Source: Gigaspora rosea (lineage: Eukaryota; Glomeromycota; Glomeromycetes; Diversisporales; Gigasporaceae). From it: a stretch of DNA of 64,000 nt. This document shows, piece by piece, positions 12,001-22,573 of the stretch (position 1 is the stretch's first letter; each line of letters opens with the position of its first letter). The notes under the pieces were generated by a model. The model made no database searches. It was given only the letters and a program-made list of their open reading frames with translations, and was not told where the DNA came from. The translations under genes were made by a program, and so were the position numbers. Where the stretch lies: the NCBI GenBank assembly GCA_003550325.1, contig QKWP01000135.1, positions 3,417 to 67,416 of the forward strand. The letters run 5' to 3'.

Positions 12001-12279
12001 AAAGAGAAAGCTACAAAAGAAAAAAATTAATTAGTATGATACAAAAAAACAAAAAAACAATAAAAAAACAATACAGAAAAAAATACGTATCATGTGGATC
12101 CTATTGTGCATATATATGCAGATCAGTTGTGTAACTGGGGAGGAGATTTCCCCCCTCGGTTAAGCGTAGTAATTCTCATAATAATAATAAATAAATAAAA
12201 ATTTATAATTAAATTGCGAAAACTTGAGAAAACTTGTAAAATGTTCAAAAAGTATGATTATGTGAATATAATAATTAAT

Positions 12280-12560
12280 TATTAATTGATATTATATCAG
12301 ATATATATTGATTAATATCGATATATATCGATATATATCGATTACTATCACTATCGATAGTAATTGATATATTGATATATATTGATACCCATCACCCCTG
12401 CCGATTGCTATTGATAGTGATAGTAATCAATATATTGATATATATCGATTACTATTACTATCAATAGTAATCGATATATCAATATATATCGATTACTATC
12501 ACTACCGATAGTAATCGGCAGGGGTGATGGGTATCGATATATATCTTACCGGTTAGTAAT
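12280..12560. repeat. ATCGAT/TATCACTATC hairpin repeat with perfect 23-base arms
   Basis: GATACCCATCACCCCTGCC at the start of the left arm (12384-12406) has a perfect inverted partner at 12513-12535, 23 bases in all. Between and around the arms are repeated TATATATCGATTACTATCAC units that are themselves self-complementary. Confidence 0.85.
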
Positions 12561-13515
12561 TGATATATATCTATATATAAAATTTGCAGATGTAAACACT
12601 CATTAGAGCTTTTAAAAGAAAAAAAATTAAAAAAAAAACATTTTTAAGTGGATATTAGCCAATCAGACGAATTTTGTCCATTAACAAATTTTAATAAATA
12701 AATTCCCGAGTCATCTAAGTAAAGAAAATTACTCCGGGTTAGACATCAAAATTTTAGGTTCTGGGTTAGCGGGTTGGCGAGTCGAATCTCTAATGCAGAC
12801 ACTTTTTTTTTTTTTTTTAAGATAATTTTCTTGAATTTAGTTAAAGCATTATATGCGCATTAATGCACAATAATGAGAAATCATATATATGCATAAAACC
12901 CACTGTACAACAACTATACAACAGACTTCTGGGTCTATTGAAGGTTTTAAAATCAGTAGAATATACCAGACCTGGGTCTTGTATATGAACTTATATGATA
13001 ATAATAATCTTAATTCTTGTATTCTTATTGGCTAGCATTATATCGGTATTAGTGAAATAATTCCTTCTAGTGAAAACTTCACTGGAACCACTGGAACACT
13101 GAAAATATCTGGACGTCCAGTGTGATTCTAGCTTCTAGTCAAAACACTGCTCTAAGTAAACTTGTTTAGCATCCAAATATACATATACGTATATTTATAT
13201 TCAGCTAGTTTGCAGACTTGAGTCTGGTCTGAGTTTAATATTTAGTAAAATTTAAAGTTTGAGTCTGGTCTGAACAAGTAATACAAATAGTTGTGATGTA
13301 TTGTTTAACAAAGTTGTGGTGTATAATACGTTAAATTAGCAAACACGTGTGTATGGTTGATGAGATCACAACTGTATATGGGGTAATATATTGTGTATAG
13401 TATGCAAAATTTATACAAATATGTATAAAATTTATGCAAACGTGATTTTAATAAAAAATAGACTGCGAGCTTTAAAATTTATAATATCGGGTCTCAATTT
13501 TGATAAATTTTAAAG
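12561..13515. other. AT-rich stretch without genes
   Basis: It holds a T run near 12806, a CCAGT-rich patch at 13070-13140 (assigned to the possible hAT end) and short direct repeats of TTATACAAATATG/TTTATGCAAAC near 13400. Nothing coding seen. Confidence 0.6.
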
Positions 13516-13523
13516 GTTGAATC

Positions 13524-14260
13524 CAGGGTTGGGCAAACTGTATATCCAGTGCTTTTTCACTGGACACTGGACGTTTCCAAATTGCCCAGTGTAATGTCCA
13601 GTGCATGTCCAGTGTCCAGTGACATATTTATAAAAAAATTCAATAAATAAATAAATTAGTCAAAGCACAACATATCTTCAGATAACTAGTACTCCCAGAG
13701 GATTGCTCTAGCTAATTCTTAAAAATGTAGTTAAAATTTTATAATGTAATGCACTATACCTTTGATTTAATTTAATTTTATTCTTATTTAATTTTAAAAT
13801 TTAGTTTAATTATTGTATATTAGTCAAAAATTCTGTTAGCGCATAAAGTACATTTGAAAAAATTAATAAGCAATAAATATGTAATACTGTATTTAACTAA
13901 ATAAGATATCTATATGCAACCAATTTGCTTGCAATTGTAAAGGATAGTATTTCAAATGATGTTAACCTCCCAAAGCAATATGCATGGTAAGCAGGTTTTG
14001 AGAGATATTAGGCTTGAAAACATTATAAATATTATATTATATAGCAGGAACATTAATTTTTTTAAGTTATCAATTTTAACAGAATTGGTTAATTATCTAG
14101 TTTATTTAATTTTTTGTTTAAAATTTTAAAAATTATAATGTTTTTTAATTTTTGCTGTTCAGTGATTATTTTTCTTAATCCATTGCTTTTCACTGGACAA
14201 TTTGGACACTGGACACTGGACAAATTTCCAATTGTCCAATTGTCCAGTTGCCCAACCCTG
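13524..14260. mobile_element. Non-autonomous hAT element, 737 bases, perfect 8-base duplication
   Basis: The terminal inverted repeats CAGGGTTGGGCAA (13524-13536) and TTGCCCAACCCTG (14248-14260) match perfectly. They are flanked by GTTGAATC at 13516-13523 and 14261-14268. This is diagnostic of hAT transposition. Subterminal regions carry many GTCCAGTG/CACTGGAC repeats (13555-13622, 14185-14240), probable transposase binding sites. No transposase is encoded. Confidence 0.93.
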
Positions 14261-16871
14261 GTTGAATCCATAAAGTTTAATTTAAAAGCCCGAAGTTTAA
14301 TATGGTCATTAAATAGAAAATGCAGTAATCGTGAGCATAATGATGTTTTTTTTTTAAAAAAATAAAATAACCCATTTTTTATGTTGGTTTAAAATATTTT
14401 CTATAATAAAATGATGCGAATACCTTTGAATGATATTAGTTCTGCCGATGAATCTAGACTATCAGCTAATAGCTTTTTTGAAGGAGCTGATTTTTTTGAA
14501 AAAAATAACTCCATTAATGATAGTTTTAATACCGATAAAGTGATAATTTTTTTGAAAGAACTAATTCTTTGAATGAAAATTTCATTATCAATGAAAATAC
14601 CGATGAAGCCGATAGTATATTTGAGGAAGATCAATTTTCTGTAAATTCTGAAGCTTCTAGATCTTTACTCGAAATAGAAAGCTCAGAAATATTTCTTACA
14701 AAAACTTTAACCACTAAAGAAGTAATTCATACATTAATACTAATTGAATATCCACCAACTTGTAAAGAAGGAATTGCAATCGTTTATTATATTGATGGAT
14801 GAGAAAGTGTGGATTCAGCATTTACGGATGTAAATATTTATTATATTAATATATAATATGTGTTAATTTATTTAATTAATATATTTATTTTTTAGGTTTA
14901 GTATTCTATGGAAAAGCTGTGTGGCCAAAATCAAATGACTTGTTGTTACTTTGGTAATATTACTGTAACGAAAAAGGATAGAACATGTCAAGGAATCAAA
15001 TTATGTGAATTTGTAAATTCAGAACTTCGAGAAATGCAACATAAATCGGTAGACTTGATTCTGATTTACGATTGAAAATAAATAATGAAGTATCAACTAA
15101 TAATGTAAAGAATAATACCTTCGCATAAGTTTATAAATCTTTAATCATCTTTATATATACATAATTAAAATAACCAATAATTTTTATTAATTAGAGTTTA
15201 TTTGGCTGCATATAAAACAAAATGCCACTTTAAAAAAAATGGTATACAATGTACTGGAACACCTGTATTAAGACGCTTATGCCATTATGATAATATATTA
15301 TCATCATACTTTATTGGTTACTCTAATTGGCATAATCAAGAAAAATTTCATCAGTTTATTCATATCAAAGAAGATGTTGATATTGATTTACTTCAGCAAC
15401 TTTCGGATGGATCATATAATGTAATTATAATTAAATTTATTTAGTTTAATTTAAATATTTATATTAAATTATTATAATAATTATTTATTATAACTAGGGC
15501 GAATCTAATGAACCAATAAACGAATGCTTTATGGTTTTACATAATAGTTCGAAAAAAACTCATTGCTATAAGCTATTAAATATTTAACAATTTATTAACA
15601 ATAAATGTTATATAATTAATAATTTATGTATTTTTATATTTAGCACATCCATATTATACGGATAACGTTATTAAACAAGGAACGATAATTCAAAAAATAT
15701 GCAATGTCAAATACTATATGTTAATACCACATGATATTAAACAATGCCCATATACAATTCTTTTATCTAAAGGCATTCATTCACATCCATCTCCACTACT
15801 GAATTGAGTACCACTTACTATACAAACACGTTTATAAGAATTAATTCGCCAAGCTGATAATAATACAACTGATATTACACCAACACAGATTTTAACAGGT
15901 ATATATATGGATTGAACAAAAATTTTTTAAAAAAAACCTAATTTTATAATTATATTTTATTTTAGAAAATTTAATTAAAACCTATTTTGGAACTAAATAC
16001 TTTGCGAATATACATGCTTCTTTAAATAATACCGACCATCTTTGAAACTATGTAGACAAAATACAAAAAGAACTCTATCCACAAGGACAAGGACTTTTTG
16101 GTGTTGTTTATAATTATTTACGCAATCTCAATAATATTTATGATTATATAAAACGATTAGGTAATTTAAAATAATTAGGGTGCTTAAATTATACATGTAT
16201 TATATTTTGATATTAATATTCTTACATATTTTAGAATTTTTTGAAGACAACCATATAATGATAATTTGCACAACACATGAGCAACTTTTAGAATGGTTAA
16301 AGTGTGAACATTTTCAAATCGACTTATCTTTCAAATGAGTAACTAGCGAAATTAATGAATTTGAAGTCAATAATTATGATATTAAACATAATTTAGTAAG
16401 CTAATTGTTTGTATAATTATTTATACAGTATTTTAAAATTATTAATATGTATTTTTTTATTATAAATTTTGAAGTTCTTACTTATGCCAGAATTTTTACA
16501 AATAAAGCAACAATAGTCGCATATCAAAGAATGTTTCAGACATTGTTTGATCATGTATTACAGCTGACTGGTTCATCTCCTCAATTTAAACATATACATA
16601 GAATTGGCTGGAAATGTATAATTGCTGATTTAGATTATGCACAAGCACAAGGCCTTGGGTTGGTTTTAAATAAAATTGATTGAACAAAAAATTGGGAAGA
16701 ACACTTGATTCATATTTTTAAATCCTGTCAAGTGCATTATAAAAGATAAATATATAATTTATTATTTATTTGTTTATTTATTTACTATTATTTTACTTTA
16801 TTTTTAAAGAAAAATTTTAGAAAAATGATATGATACTACTCTAAGTGATTATATACTTGCATTACTTACGG

Positions 16872-16886
16872 NNNNNNNNNNNNNNN
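16872..16886. other. Assembly gap (15 N)
   Basis: Fifteen unresolved bases directly abut the left tip of a long hairpin, a usual place for an assembler to break. The true gap length is unknown. Confidence 1.
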
Positions 16887-17169
16887 TACTGGTCCGTTTT
16901 GGATGATTTTACTACCAAAATGTTCGTCTCAATGAGACGATTCTAACAAGCCCAAAATCATTAAAATCCAATTACAGGGTCATAAGATCGCTAAGGTTTT
17001 GCATTATTATTTTTGTATTTATATATATATTTAAAATTTATAAAACTAATAATACAAAACCTTAACGATCTTGTGATCCTGTGATTGGATTTTAATGATT
17101 TTGGGCTTGTTAGAATCGTCTCATTAAGACGAACATTTTGGTAGTAAAATCATCCAAAACGGACCAGTA
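16887..17169. mobile_element. Foldback element, copy 4 (best-preserved arms)
   Basis: Left arm: TACTGGTCCGTTTTGGATGA, ACTACCAAAATG, TTCGTCTCAATGAGACGA, TTCTAACAAGCCCAAAATC. The right arm is its near-perfect inverse, ending AAACGGACCAGTA. Arms of about 125 bases surround a loop of TTATATATATATTTAAA type. The arm contains its own palindrome, CGTCTCAATGAGACG. It lies inside the MULE-type pseudogene, next to the gap. Confidence 0.92.
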
Positions 17170-18275
17170 CAAAAAAAGTTACTTAATATTAAATAATACA
17201 TATATTATATATATATTATATATCGTATATAATTTAATATATATATTATATATATTATATATAGACGTGATCACTACCCTGACCCATGTATCCATGGTAT
17301 AAATCACGTGATAAATGGCACGCCCCTTATCTGTTATAATTTATGATTTATTTATTTATTTACTTACTATTATTTTACTTTTATTTTTAAAGAAAAATTT
17401 TATAAAACTGATATGATACTACTCTAAGTGATGATATGCTGATATGCTTGCATTACTTACAGCTAAATCAGAGAATGAAATTAACGAATTGTTTGATAAA
17501 ATTGAAAAATCAAAAAAATGGCAAGTTAGTGTTTTTTTGGTTTATAAATGAAATATTAAAACATATTTAAATTATTGTTATACATATATTAGATTGGGTT
17601 TCATTTTATCGTCAAAAATGGGTTATCGCATCACTTAACAAATGTATGTCACAAATTGATAAGGAAACTTGGATATTATTGCCTAGTAATACAAATGTTG
17701 CAGAACCTGCTCATGCATTAAGTAATCGACGTGGGAAAAACTTAAAATTGATGTTTGCGATTTTACAGTAATTTATTTTTTTTATTTATTTTTTTTTTAA
17801 CCTATATTGTGTTTTGTAGAGGACACAAATTGGATCAGGAAAAATTTATTGCAATTAATATTCATCAAAAATATAATGTATCAAGTCATGGGCAAGATAA
17901 AGGCTTGGTTAGTCGTAATGTTTTATCAATTAAACGTAAAGGTATGAAATAATTTATTTATATTATGTATTTATTAGTATACTTATTCATATCATTAAAT
18001 TAATACTGTAATAGCGAAAATTCAAAAAAATCAACTAAAAACAAGCAAAAAAAGCCCACAAAATCTAAAAAAAACCTGAAGTAATCACTGTTGATTCTGA
18101 AACTTCAAGTGAAAATGATGATAAAAAAAGCCAAACAATCAATACACTTGAATATCAAGAACGACAATTAGTACTAAAAGAGCATGCACTGGCTTTAAGA
18201 GAATGTGAAGCAAAGATCCATTCAATTGAATTAGTGAACCTTGAAAAAGAGCAAAAATTAAAATCTGCAAATTAA

Positions 18276-18889
18276 ATGCTGAGATTATTTTAGAAAGAAT
18301 GTCGCTTCAAGATATTCAGTACAAATGAATTGGGAATGCTTGATTTTAAAGGTTCAAAAACTATTGTTATTTTCAAAAAAAAAATAAATAAATAAAACTT
18401 GTAAAACAAGCGAATTAAAAAAAGCCAATTATCCTTATTAATGCTAATTAAATATATATGTAAAATTTTTACTATCAAAAAGCATTTAATGTATGAATTT
18501 AAAATCAAGATTTTTGTGGGTTTGTACATACACTCTCACAATCAATGTTTTTACAAAATTGTGCATAGTTGCTTTACAAGTGCTAAAATTTTTGGTGATA
18601 TTTTTATTATACATAATGATAAGTTTCTGTAAAATTTTCATATCGATATAATTAAATTATTTACTACTATACTATTTTATATATATAATATATTATGAGT
18701 ATAGTATGCCAATTTTGTATACTCAAATGCATTTTTTGTGTTAAACACCACTACTTTGCTCAGCTATATATCACAACTATTCGTAATACTGGGTCTGAAC
18801 CCAGACAGACCAAATCCGGACTCGGACCTAGAAGCACAACACTCAGCTTTGTTAAATATTATTATCCGTTGTGTTAATGATAAGTATTG
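18276..18889. other. AT-rich spacer, possible 3' UTR then unrelated DNA
   Basis: Directly downstream of the MULE-type gene stop. No gene seen. A short GC-richer patch at 18790-18830 (GGGTCTGAACCCAGACAGAC) could be the end of another element. Confidence 0.5.
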
Positions 18890-20200
18890 ACGCATATGCA
18901 TAGAGAACGTCTTCCATGATTTTCTTCAAAGATAAGCACTATTTACTTTCCTCCATAATTTCTTGGAATGATTTTTCATAAGACAACCAATATGATTCGG
19001 ATTTTTTCTCATATTTTCTAAATATGCTTTTGTTGTGTTTTCACACAATAAATTCTGATTATGTAATAAAGGCAAGTTAGAAAGAAATAAATGGTATTAA
19101 TATTCAATAGCATATCAAACAATGTATTGTTAAAATCATGCATCTCATTTTGATTACATTTTCCATTTAACGATCCTGCTTCGTTGTCATCTTCTTGTTC
19201 TTTAAATTGGAATTATTTCTAAGAACCTACATACTGTAAATGTTTCGTGAATAATCACAAATTTAACTCACCATCCAACTGTTCAATGCTAATTTTACAT
19301 GATTTTGATTTTCCTCTCTCAAAATAGTTATCACTCTGACGTTTCTATAAAATGGAAAATGTATATTATTACTTGCTCACATTATTTGAAATTCCCATCT
19401 GACTTACTAGTTTTCAACTGTGTATTGACGTTTGTACTGATCTGTTTAACAACCATATAATAATATTAGAAAGATTTATAATTGGAAAATGCCCAGTCTA
19501 TTATATACCTGCTGTCGTCTTATTAATCTCCTCTTCTCAAAAAGGTCCCAAAATTCGACGATCTCTGAATTTTCTTCCAAAGAAAAACAAGAAATAATTA
19601 CTATTACAATAACCAATTTCAAGACATGTTTTGATTCCCGAAGCTTAATACACATTGCACCGAGGACGTCACCTACTCCGGGAGTTCACACATGACGTCA
19701 CCTGCTCCCGTGGGGTACAACTGTATACTCTATATATCATACTGAGGACGTCCTCCGGGAGTTCACGCAGGGCGTCACCTGCTCCTACGTAAAGCAATAT
19801 ACAGTAGCGAGATTTTTGTGACTAAATACCTATATAATGCTTACAGACCTGATTAATGCGGCTTCACTTCTCTCCTCATCCGTGCGTTTTATTATTCCTT
19901 TTAATTGCTCATTAAATCATCTCTTTCATACCGATTTTAGTGACTTCAGTTTAAAATCATTGAAGTAAGGCTGCATTGCATAACTTTGAGGTATCCAAGA
20001 TATGACTAGCCTTTACTGTTCAGATGGCTCTAAATAATAATATACCACTATAAGACCATGTCAAGTAAACTGAAAATTTAATGAAACATACTAGCAATAT
20101 TCAAGCATGAATCTGAGGATATCTTGAATTCTTCATCTTATGATAGTCGTCAGAAATTTCTTGTTGCTTGGTTTCTTCTTGATTGCTTAAGAACGAGTTA
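18890..20200 (-). pseudogene. Unrecognised multi-exon gene, decayed
   Basis: The family is not recognised. On the minus strand an exon ending at 20092 (LKQSRRNQATRNF, stop, RLS, stop, DEEFKISSDSCLNIA) joins in phase to an exon at 20029-19845. That exon reads RLVISWIPQSYAMQPYFNDF, KLKSLKSV, stop, KR, stop, FNEQLKGIIKRTDEERSEAA. Splice-like signals are GTATGT/TTTAG and GTAAGC. Further 3' are ENSEIVEFWDLFEKRRLIRR (donor at 19508), RQSDNYFERGKSKSCKISIE (donor GTGAGT) and a Lys/Asn-rich end, NLPLLHNQNLLCENTTKAYL - NMRKNPNHIGCLMKNH. Stops are TGA or TAA where CGA or CAA would restore Arg or Gln. The coherent splicing and composition show it was a real gene. Confidence 0.55.
19655..19790. repeat. 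Duplicated GAGGACGTC...GGGAGTTCAC unit
   Basis: GAGGACGTCACCTACTCCGG, then GAGTTCACACATGACGTCACC at about 19659, recurs as GAGGACGTCCTCCGGGAGTT, then CACGCAGGGCGTCACCTGCTCC at about 19743. It is more GC-rich than its surroundings and lies in a probable intron of the minus-strand pseudogene. Confidence 0.75.
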
Positions 20201-21382
20201 GGTTAGAAATTGAAAAACTACTCTACATTTTCTAGATGTATGTACAGTGAGAGGAAAAAATAGAGGAGGAATACTTTTTATAACAGATGGTTACACACAC
20301 AGTATATTTAGACGTGACTAATCGGGCAATCACATGCCATCGAAATTATGATTGGTCAAACAGGGGAGACAATCCCATCATTTGTAGATCGGTTACACAA
20401 TTAATAAAAGTTTTTTTTATATTGTTTTACAATACTTTTTTAGGACATTCGTGTAACTTAATTCTGCTATGAACGATGAAAAGTCTTCTAAGCAAACTTG
20501 AAGCACTCTAGCTGTACTGCAACATATTTCTTTAATCCCAGTTAATCCTACACCGTTATGTCGCTACCTCTTAGTAAAGTTACTTTTAAAAAGTATATAA
20601 GTTCAAAGTATAAACCCACCAGATTAACTAAATTTTGTATATAAAATGAAGGGAAAAAAAGGTAAAACTAAGAGGTAACGATTCAGTAAAGGTAAGGTAG
20701 TATGTAAGCTTATTTAAGTTTATTTAATTATTATTATATATACTATATACATAGAAATATTCCAAATAGTAATTATAAGATAGCTAACTACTGTATATAT
20801 AATTTTTTTTAGTGTTGTTTAGGTTATAATAAGAATCGACATATAATTATCTACGTATTTATTGTATTAATATCTTCACGAATAATACTGGAGTAATACT
20901 GGTTGTATTATAGAGATTATATAAAATATATGGGGTTTAGATTAGATATAAGTTGATCGTATCAAAATTTATAGGAATTTTTATTACGAAATATAGTAGA
21001 AATGAGTTGATTTAGCTATTATATAAGCGAATTAATAAAAAAAATATGTTTGCATGTCGCAATGGCATTCAGGAAATTAATTTAAATTTATATTTAATGT
21101 TCGTCTCGTTATTATAATTTTTTATTTTTTTTTTTATTTTAAAAAATTAATAATTTGATTGGTTATCACTTATCGGAGCTTTTCGTAAGTGATCTGCGGT
21201 CTGTGTAACCAACCACTGTCTCTCCTTTTGATTGGTCATTGGTGTCATATAATTCCGATTTTCGACCTTTGCTCTCTTTTGACTCTTAATTTTTTTTATT
21301 ACAAGCCTGATATGGGCATCATTGATAAAACGAACACAAAATTTATATTTGAAAACGTATAATATACACATAAAACACGCAC
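20201..21382. other. Intergenic DNA, no gene recognised
   Basis: GTTACACA...GATTGGTCA near 20290-20360 has an inverted counterpart at 21165-21230 (GATTGGTTATC... GTGTAACCAACCACTGTCTC... GATTGGTCATTG), so the two may be the ends of a diverged element. CGCTACCTCTTAG near 20561 is mirrored by CTAAGAGGTAACG near 20669. Nothing coding found. Confidence 0.4.
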
Positions 21383-21509
21383 TAGGGATTGGAACCGCCT
21401 AAATTTTTCTTAATTTGGCCGGCATTAAAATAATTCCGGCCCACGACCAAAATAATTCTGCCCGGAACTATAGAGCAATTTTTAAACGGTTAAACGGTTC
21501 CGATCCCTA
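21383..21509. mobile_element. 127-base MITE with TAGGGATTGGAACCG ends
   Basis: TAGGGATTGGAACCG (21383-21397) and CGGTTCCGATCCCTA (21495-21509) are inverted with one mismatch. The ends look hAT-like, but the flanking octamers (ACACGCAC, CCGAATGT) do not match, so no target duplication supports it. Confidence 0.65.
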
Positions 21510-21515
21510 CCGAAT

Positions 21516-21615
21516 GTATACTTTACTAATAAAGATTTTACTTCGGATTTTTTAACGTGTGTGCGTGTCACGCACACACGTTAAAAAATTCGAAGTAAAA
21601 TCTTTATTAGTATAC
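21516..21615. repeat. Nearly perfect palindrome with a one-base centre
   Basis: The left arm GTATAC, TTTAC, TAATAAAGATTTTACTTCG... ACGTGTGTGCGTG meets its inverse CACGCACACACGT... CGAAGTAAAATCTTTATTA, GTATAC around a single T at 21568. Only a five-base insertion (TTTAC) and one mismatch break arms of about 47 bases. It could extrude as a cruciform. Confidence 0.92.
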
Positions 21616-21702
21616 ATGAGAAAGGGCCAACCGGCTAAGTAAAAATGAAAGTAAAAAATGATAAGTAGGTATGAACTATTTATTTTTTTGAATTTTGAAT
21701 TT

Positions 21703-21720
21703 TTTGACCCGCGGGTCAAA
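21703..21720. repeat. 18-base perfect palindrome
   Basis: TTTGACCCGCGGGTCAAA. The length and GC content stand out from the surroundings. Possibly a protein-binding site or the tip of an old inverted repeat. Confidence 0.6.
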
Positions 21721-21974
21721 CTACCCATCAAAAATTTACAATATTTGTAATCAACATTTACTTAAAAATCACAATGGTTTTAAGTTTATTCAATAAACAT
21801 TTGAAAAATTCAGATAAAACCTGTTGTCACGAGTGGTTTTTCATCTACTAATTAGAGTTACCTTTCTTTATATTAAACTTTACTAAACTTTGTTTAAAAT
21901 TTATTCTTTTATTAGCTAAATTTATTGTCGATAAAGATATTCTAGATCTGCTTTAATTCCATTAATAGATTTGC

Positions 21975-22092
21975 TATTAAGCTTTGCCAAGAAGATGACA
22001 TACAATTAAGCCCTACCAAGAAAATTACATACAATTAAGCCCTGCCAAGAAAAATTACATACAATTAAGGCCTGCCAAGAAAATTACATAAC
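21975..22092. repeat. Four tandem copies of about 32 bases
   Basis: The unit ATTAAGCCCTGCCAAGAA followed by AATTACATACAA is repeated four times with small changes. It is followed directly by a possible coding remnant on the minus strand. Confidence 0.9.
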
Positions 22093-22238
22093 AATAAAAA
22101 TCTAGTCTCATTTGTCACATGGTTAAGTTTGTATATTGGTTCCGGCAAAAGTTGATCGAAAAACCCTTTCAATGTTGACTCAGTTTCTTCGACCGTTCGT
22201 TTAAACAAATTCTTCAAGATCGAACACTGGGTCTTCAT
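22065..22238 (-). pseudogene. Possible coding remnant, family unknown
   Basis: The minus strand reads LKNLFKRTVEETESTLKGFF, then DQLLPEPIYKLNHVTNETRF without stops, with plausible amphipathic composition. No domain can be named. It overlaps the end of the tandem 32-base repeats, so it may be chance. Confidence 0.22.
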
Positions 22239-22415
22239 TAGGGATATGAAAAGTCTAGTTCGGTCCGACTCGACTCCAAAAGTCGAGTCTATTAAAGTTC
22301 GGTGCAAAGTCAAATCTCGCGTTTCCACGTGCGTCTTGTATATTTAAATATAGAGCAACAATTGCGGAAAAGAATGTAAAGTAATATATAAGATGCATTA
22401 ACTTCGGCCGAACTT

Positions 22416-22573
22416 TACAGCTATTTTCATTATTCCTGGAACAACTGCAAAAATTGTCGATAACCGAATCGATAAGTTTCTAATGTCGGCCGATAGCGGT
22501 AACTTAAAATTCTGAGTCGGTTTCGGTTATCAGCAATTTTTTAGTTGTCCCAAGAATAATGAAAATAGCTGTA
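22416..22573. mobile_element. 158-base MITE with long inverted ends
   Basis: TACAGCTATTTTCATTATTC... GGAACAACTGCAAAAATTG... GATAACCGAA is mirrored by the right half, ending GAATAATGAAAATAGCTGTA. The arms are about 52 bases with a few mismatches. Non-coding. Confidence 0.85.

Larger units (their letters stand above)
10895..12180. mobile_element. Inverted-repeat-bounded element filled with minisatellite DNA
   Basis: The left end TTGCTAATCTTAACTGGGAG... GTTACACGATCTGCATAT is mirrored by the right end, whose minus strand reads TTACTACGCTTAACCGAGG... GTTACACAACTGATCTGCATAT. The match is imperfect, with arms of about 50 bases. Inside are a 139-base tandem duplication (11054-11331) and a degenerate CGACAACACCAA-type array (about 11400-12000). 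No transposase is seen. Confidence 0.6.
8509..13149. mobile_element. Possible large hAT-like element bounded by CCAGT-rich ends
   Basis: The left end CAGAGTTGTTGCTGGACTGG and the right end (minus strand) CAGTGTTTTGACTAGAAGC resemble hAT termini. Each is followed inward by clusters of CCAGT/ACTGG. The flanks TTCTAAGT (8501-8508) and CTCTAAGT (13150-13157) match at seven of eight positions, as an 8-base hAT target duplication should. The interior holds low-complexity DNA and other repeats but no recognisable transposase. Pairing of these two ends is an inference; they could be two separate relics. Confidence 0.42.
16748..17461 (+). repeat. Direct duplication of about 125 bases flanking gap and foldback
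   Basis: The intron end and exon start at 16748-16871 (TTTTTAAAGAAAAATTTTA... GATACTACTCTAAGTGAT... TTGCATTACTTAC) are present again at 17336-17461 with differences. The copies bracket the N run and the foldback at 16887. The right copy has an extra GATATGCT-like insertion. Confidence 0.8.
14411..18275 (+). pseudogene. MULE-type transposase-like gene, decayed, multi-exon
   Basis: Pieces of one large protein can be followed through several short introns (for example 14830-14895). The N-terminus is acidic (MMRIPLNDISSADESRL). Next come CxC-rich parts (LEYPPTCKEG-like, CCYFGNITVTKK, IKLCEFVNSEL) and the region FQIDLSFK - INEFEVN - LTYARIFTNKATIVAYQRMF, the MULE transposase domain as I recall it. 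Then IHRIGWKCIIADLDYAQAQG, NTNVAEPAHALSNRRGKNLK, and a charged coiled-coil tail (EYQERQLVLKEHALALREC) to the stop at 18273. Frameshifts lie near 14536 and 15055. In-frame TGA stops occur at several positions where I recall Arg (or Trp) in this family, plus CAA/CAG-to-TAA/TAG changes. An assembly gap and a foldback element sit inside. Confidence 0.78.

Noticed and set aside
14800..16683. UGA read as tryptophan or programmed readthrough in the MULE-type gene
   Set aside because: UGG is used for Trp in the same frames, there are also TAG/TAA stops and frameshifts, and most TGA sites suit an Arg codon CGA.
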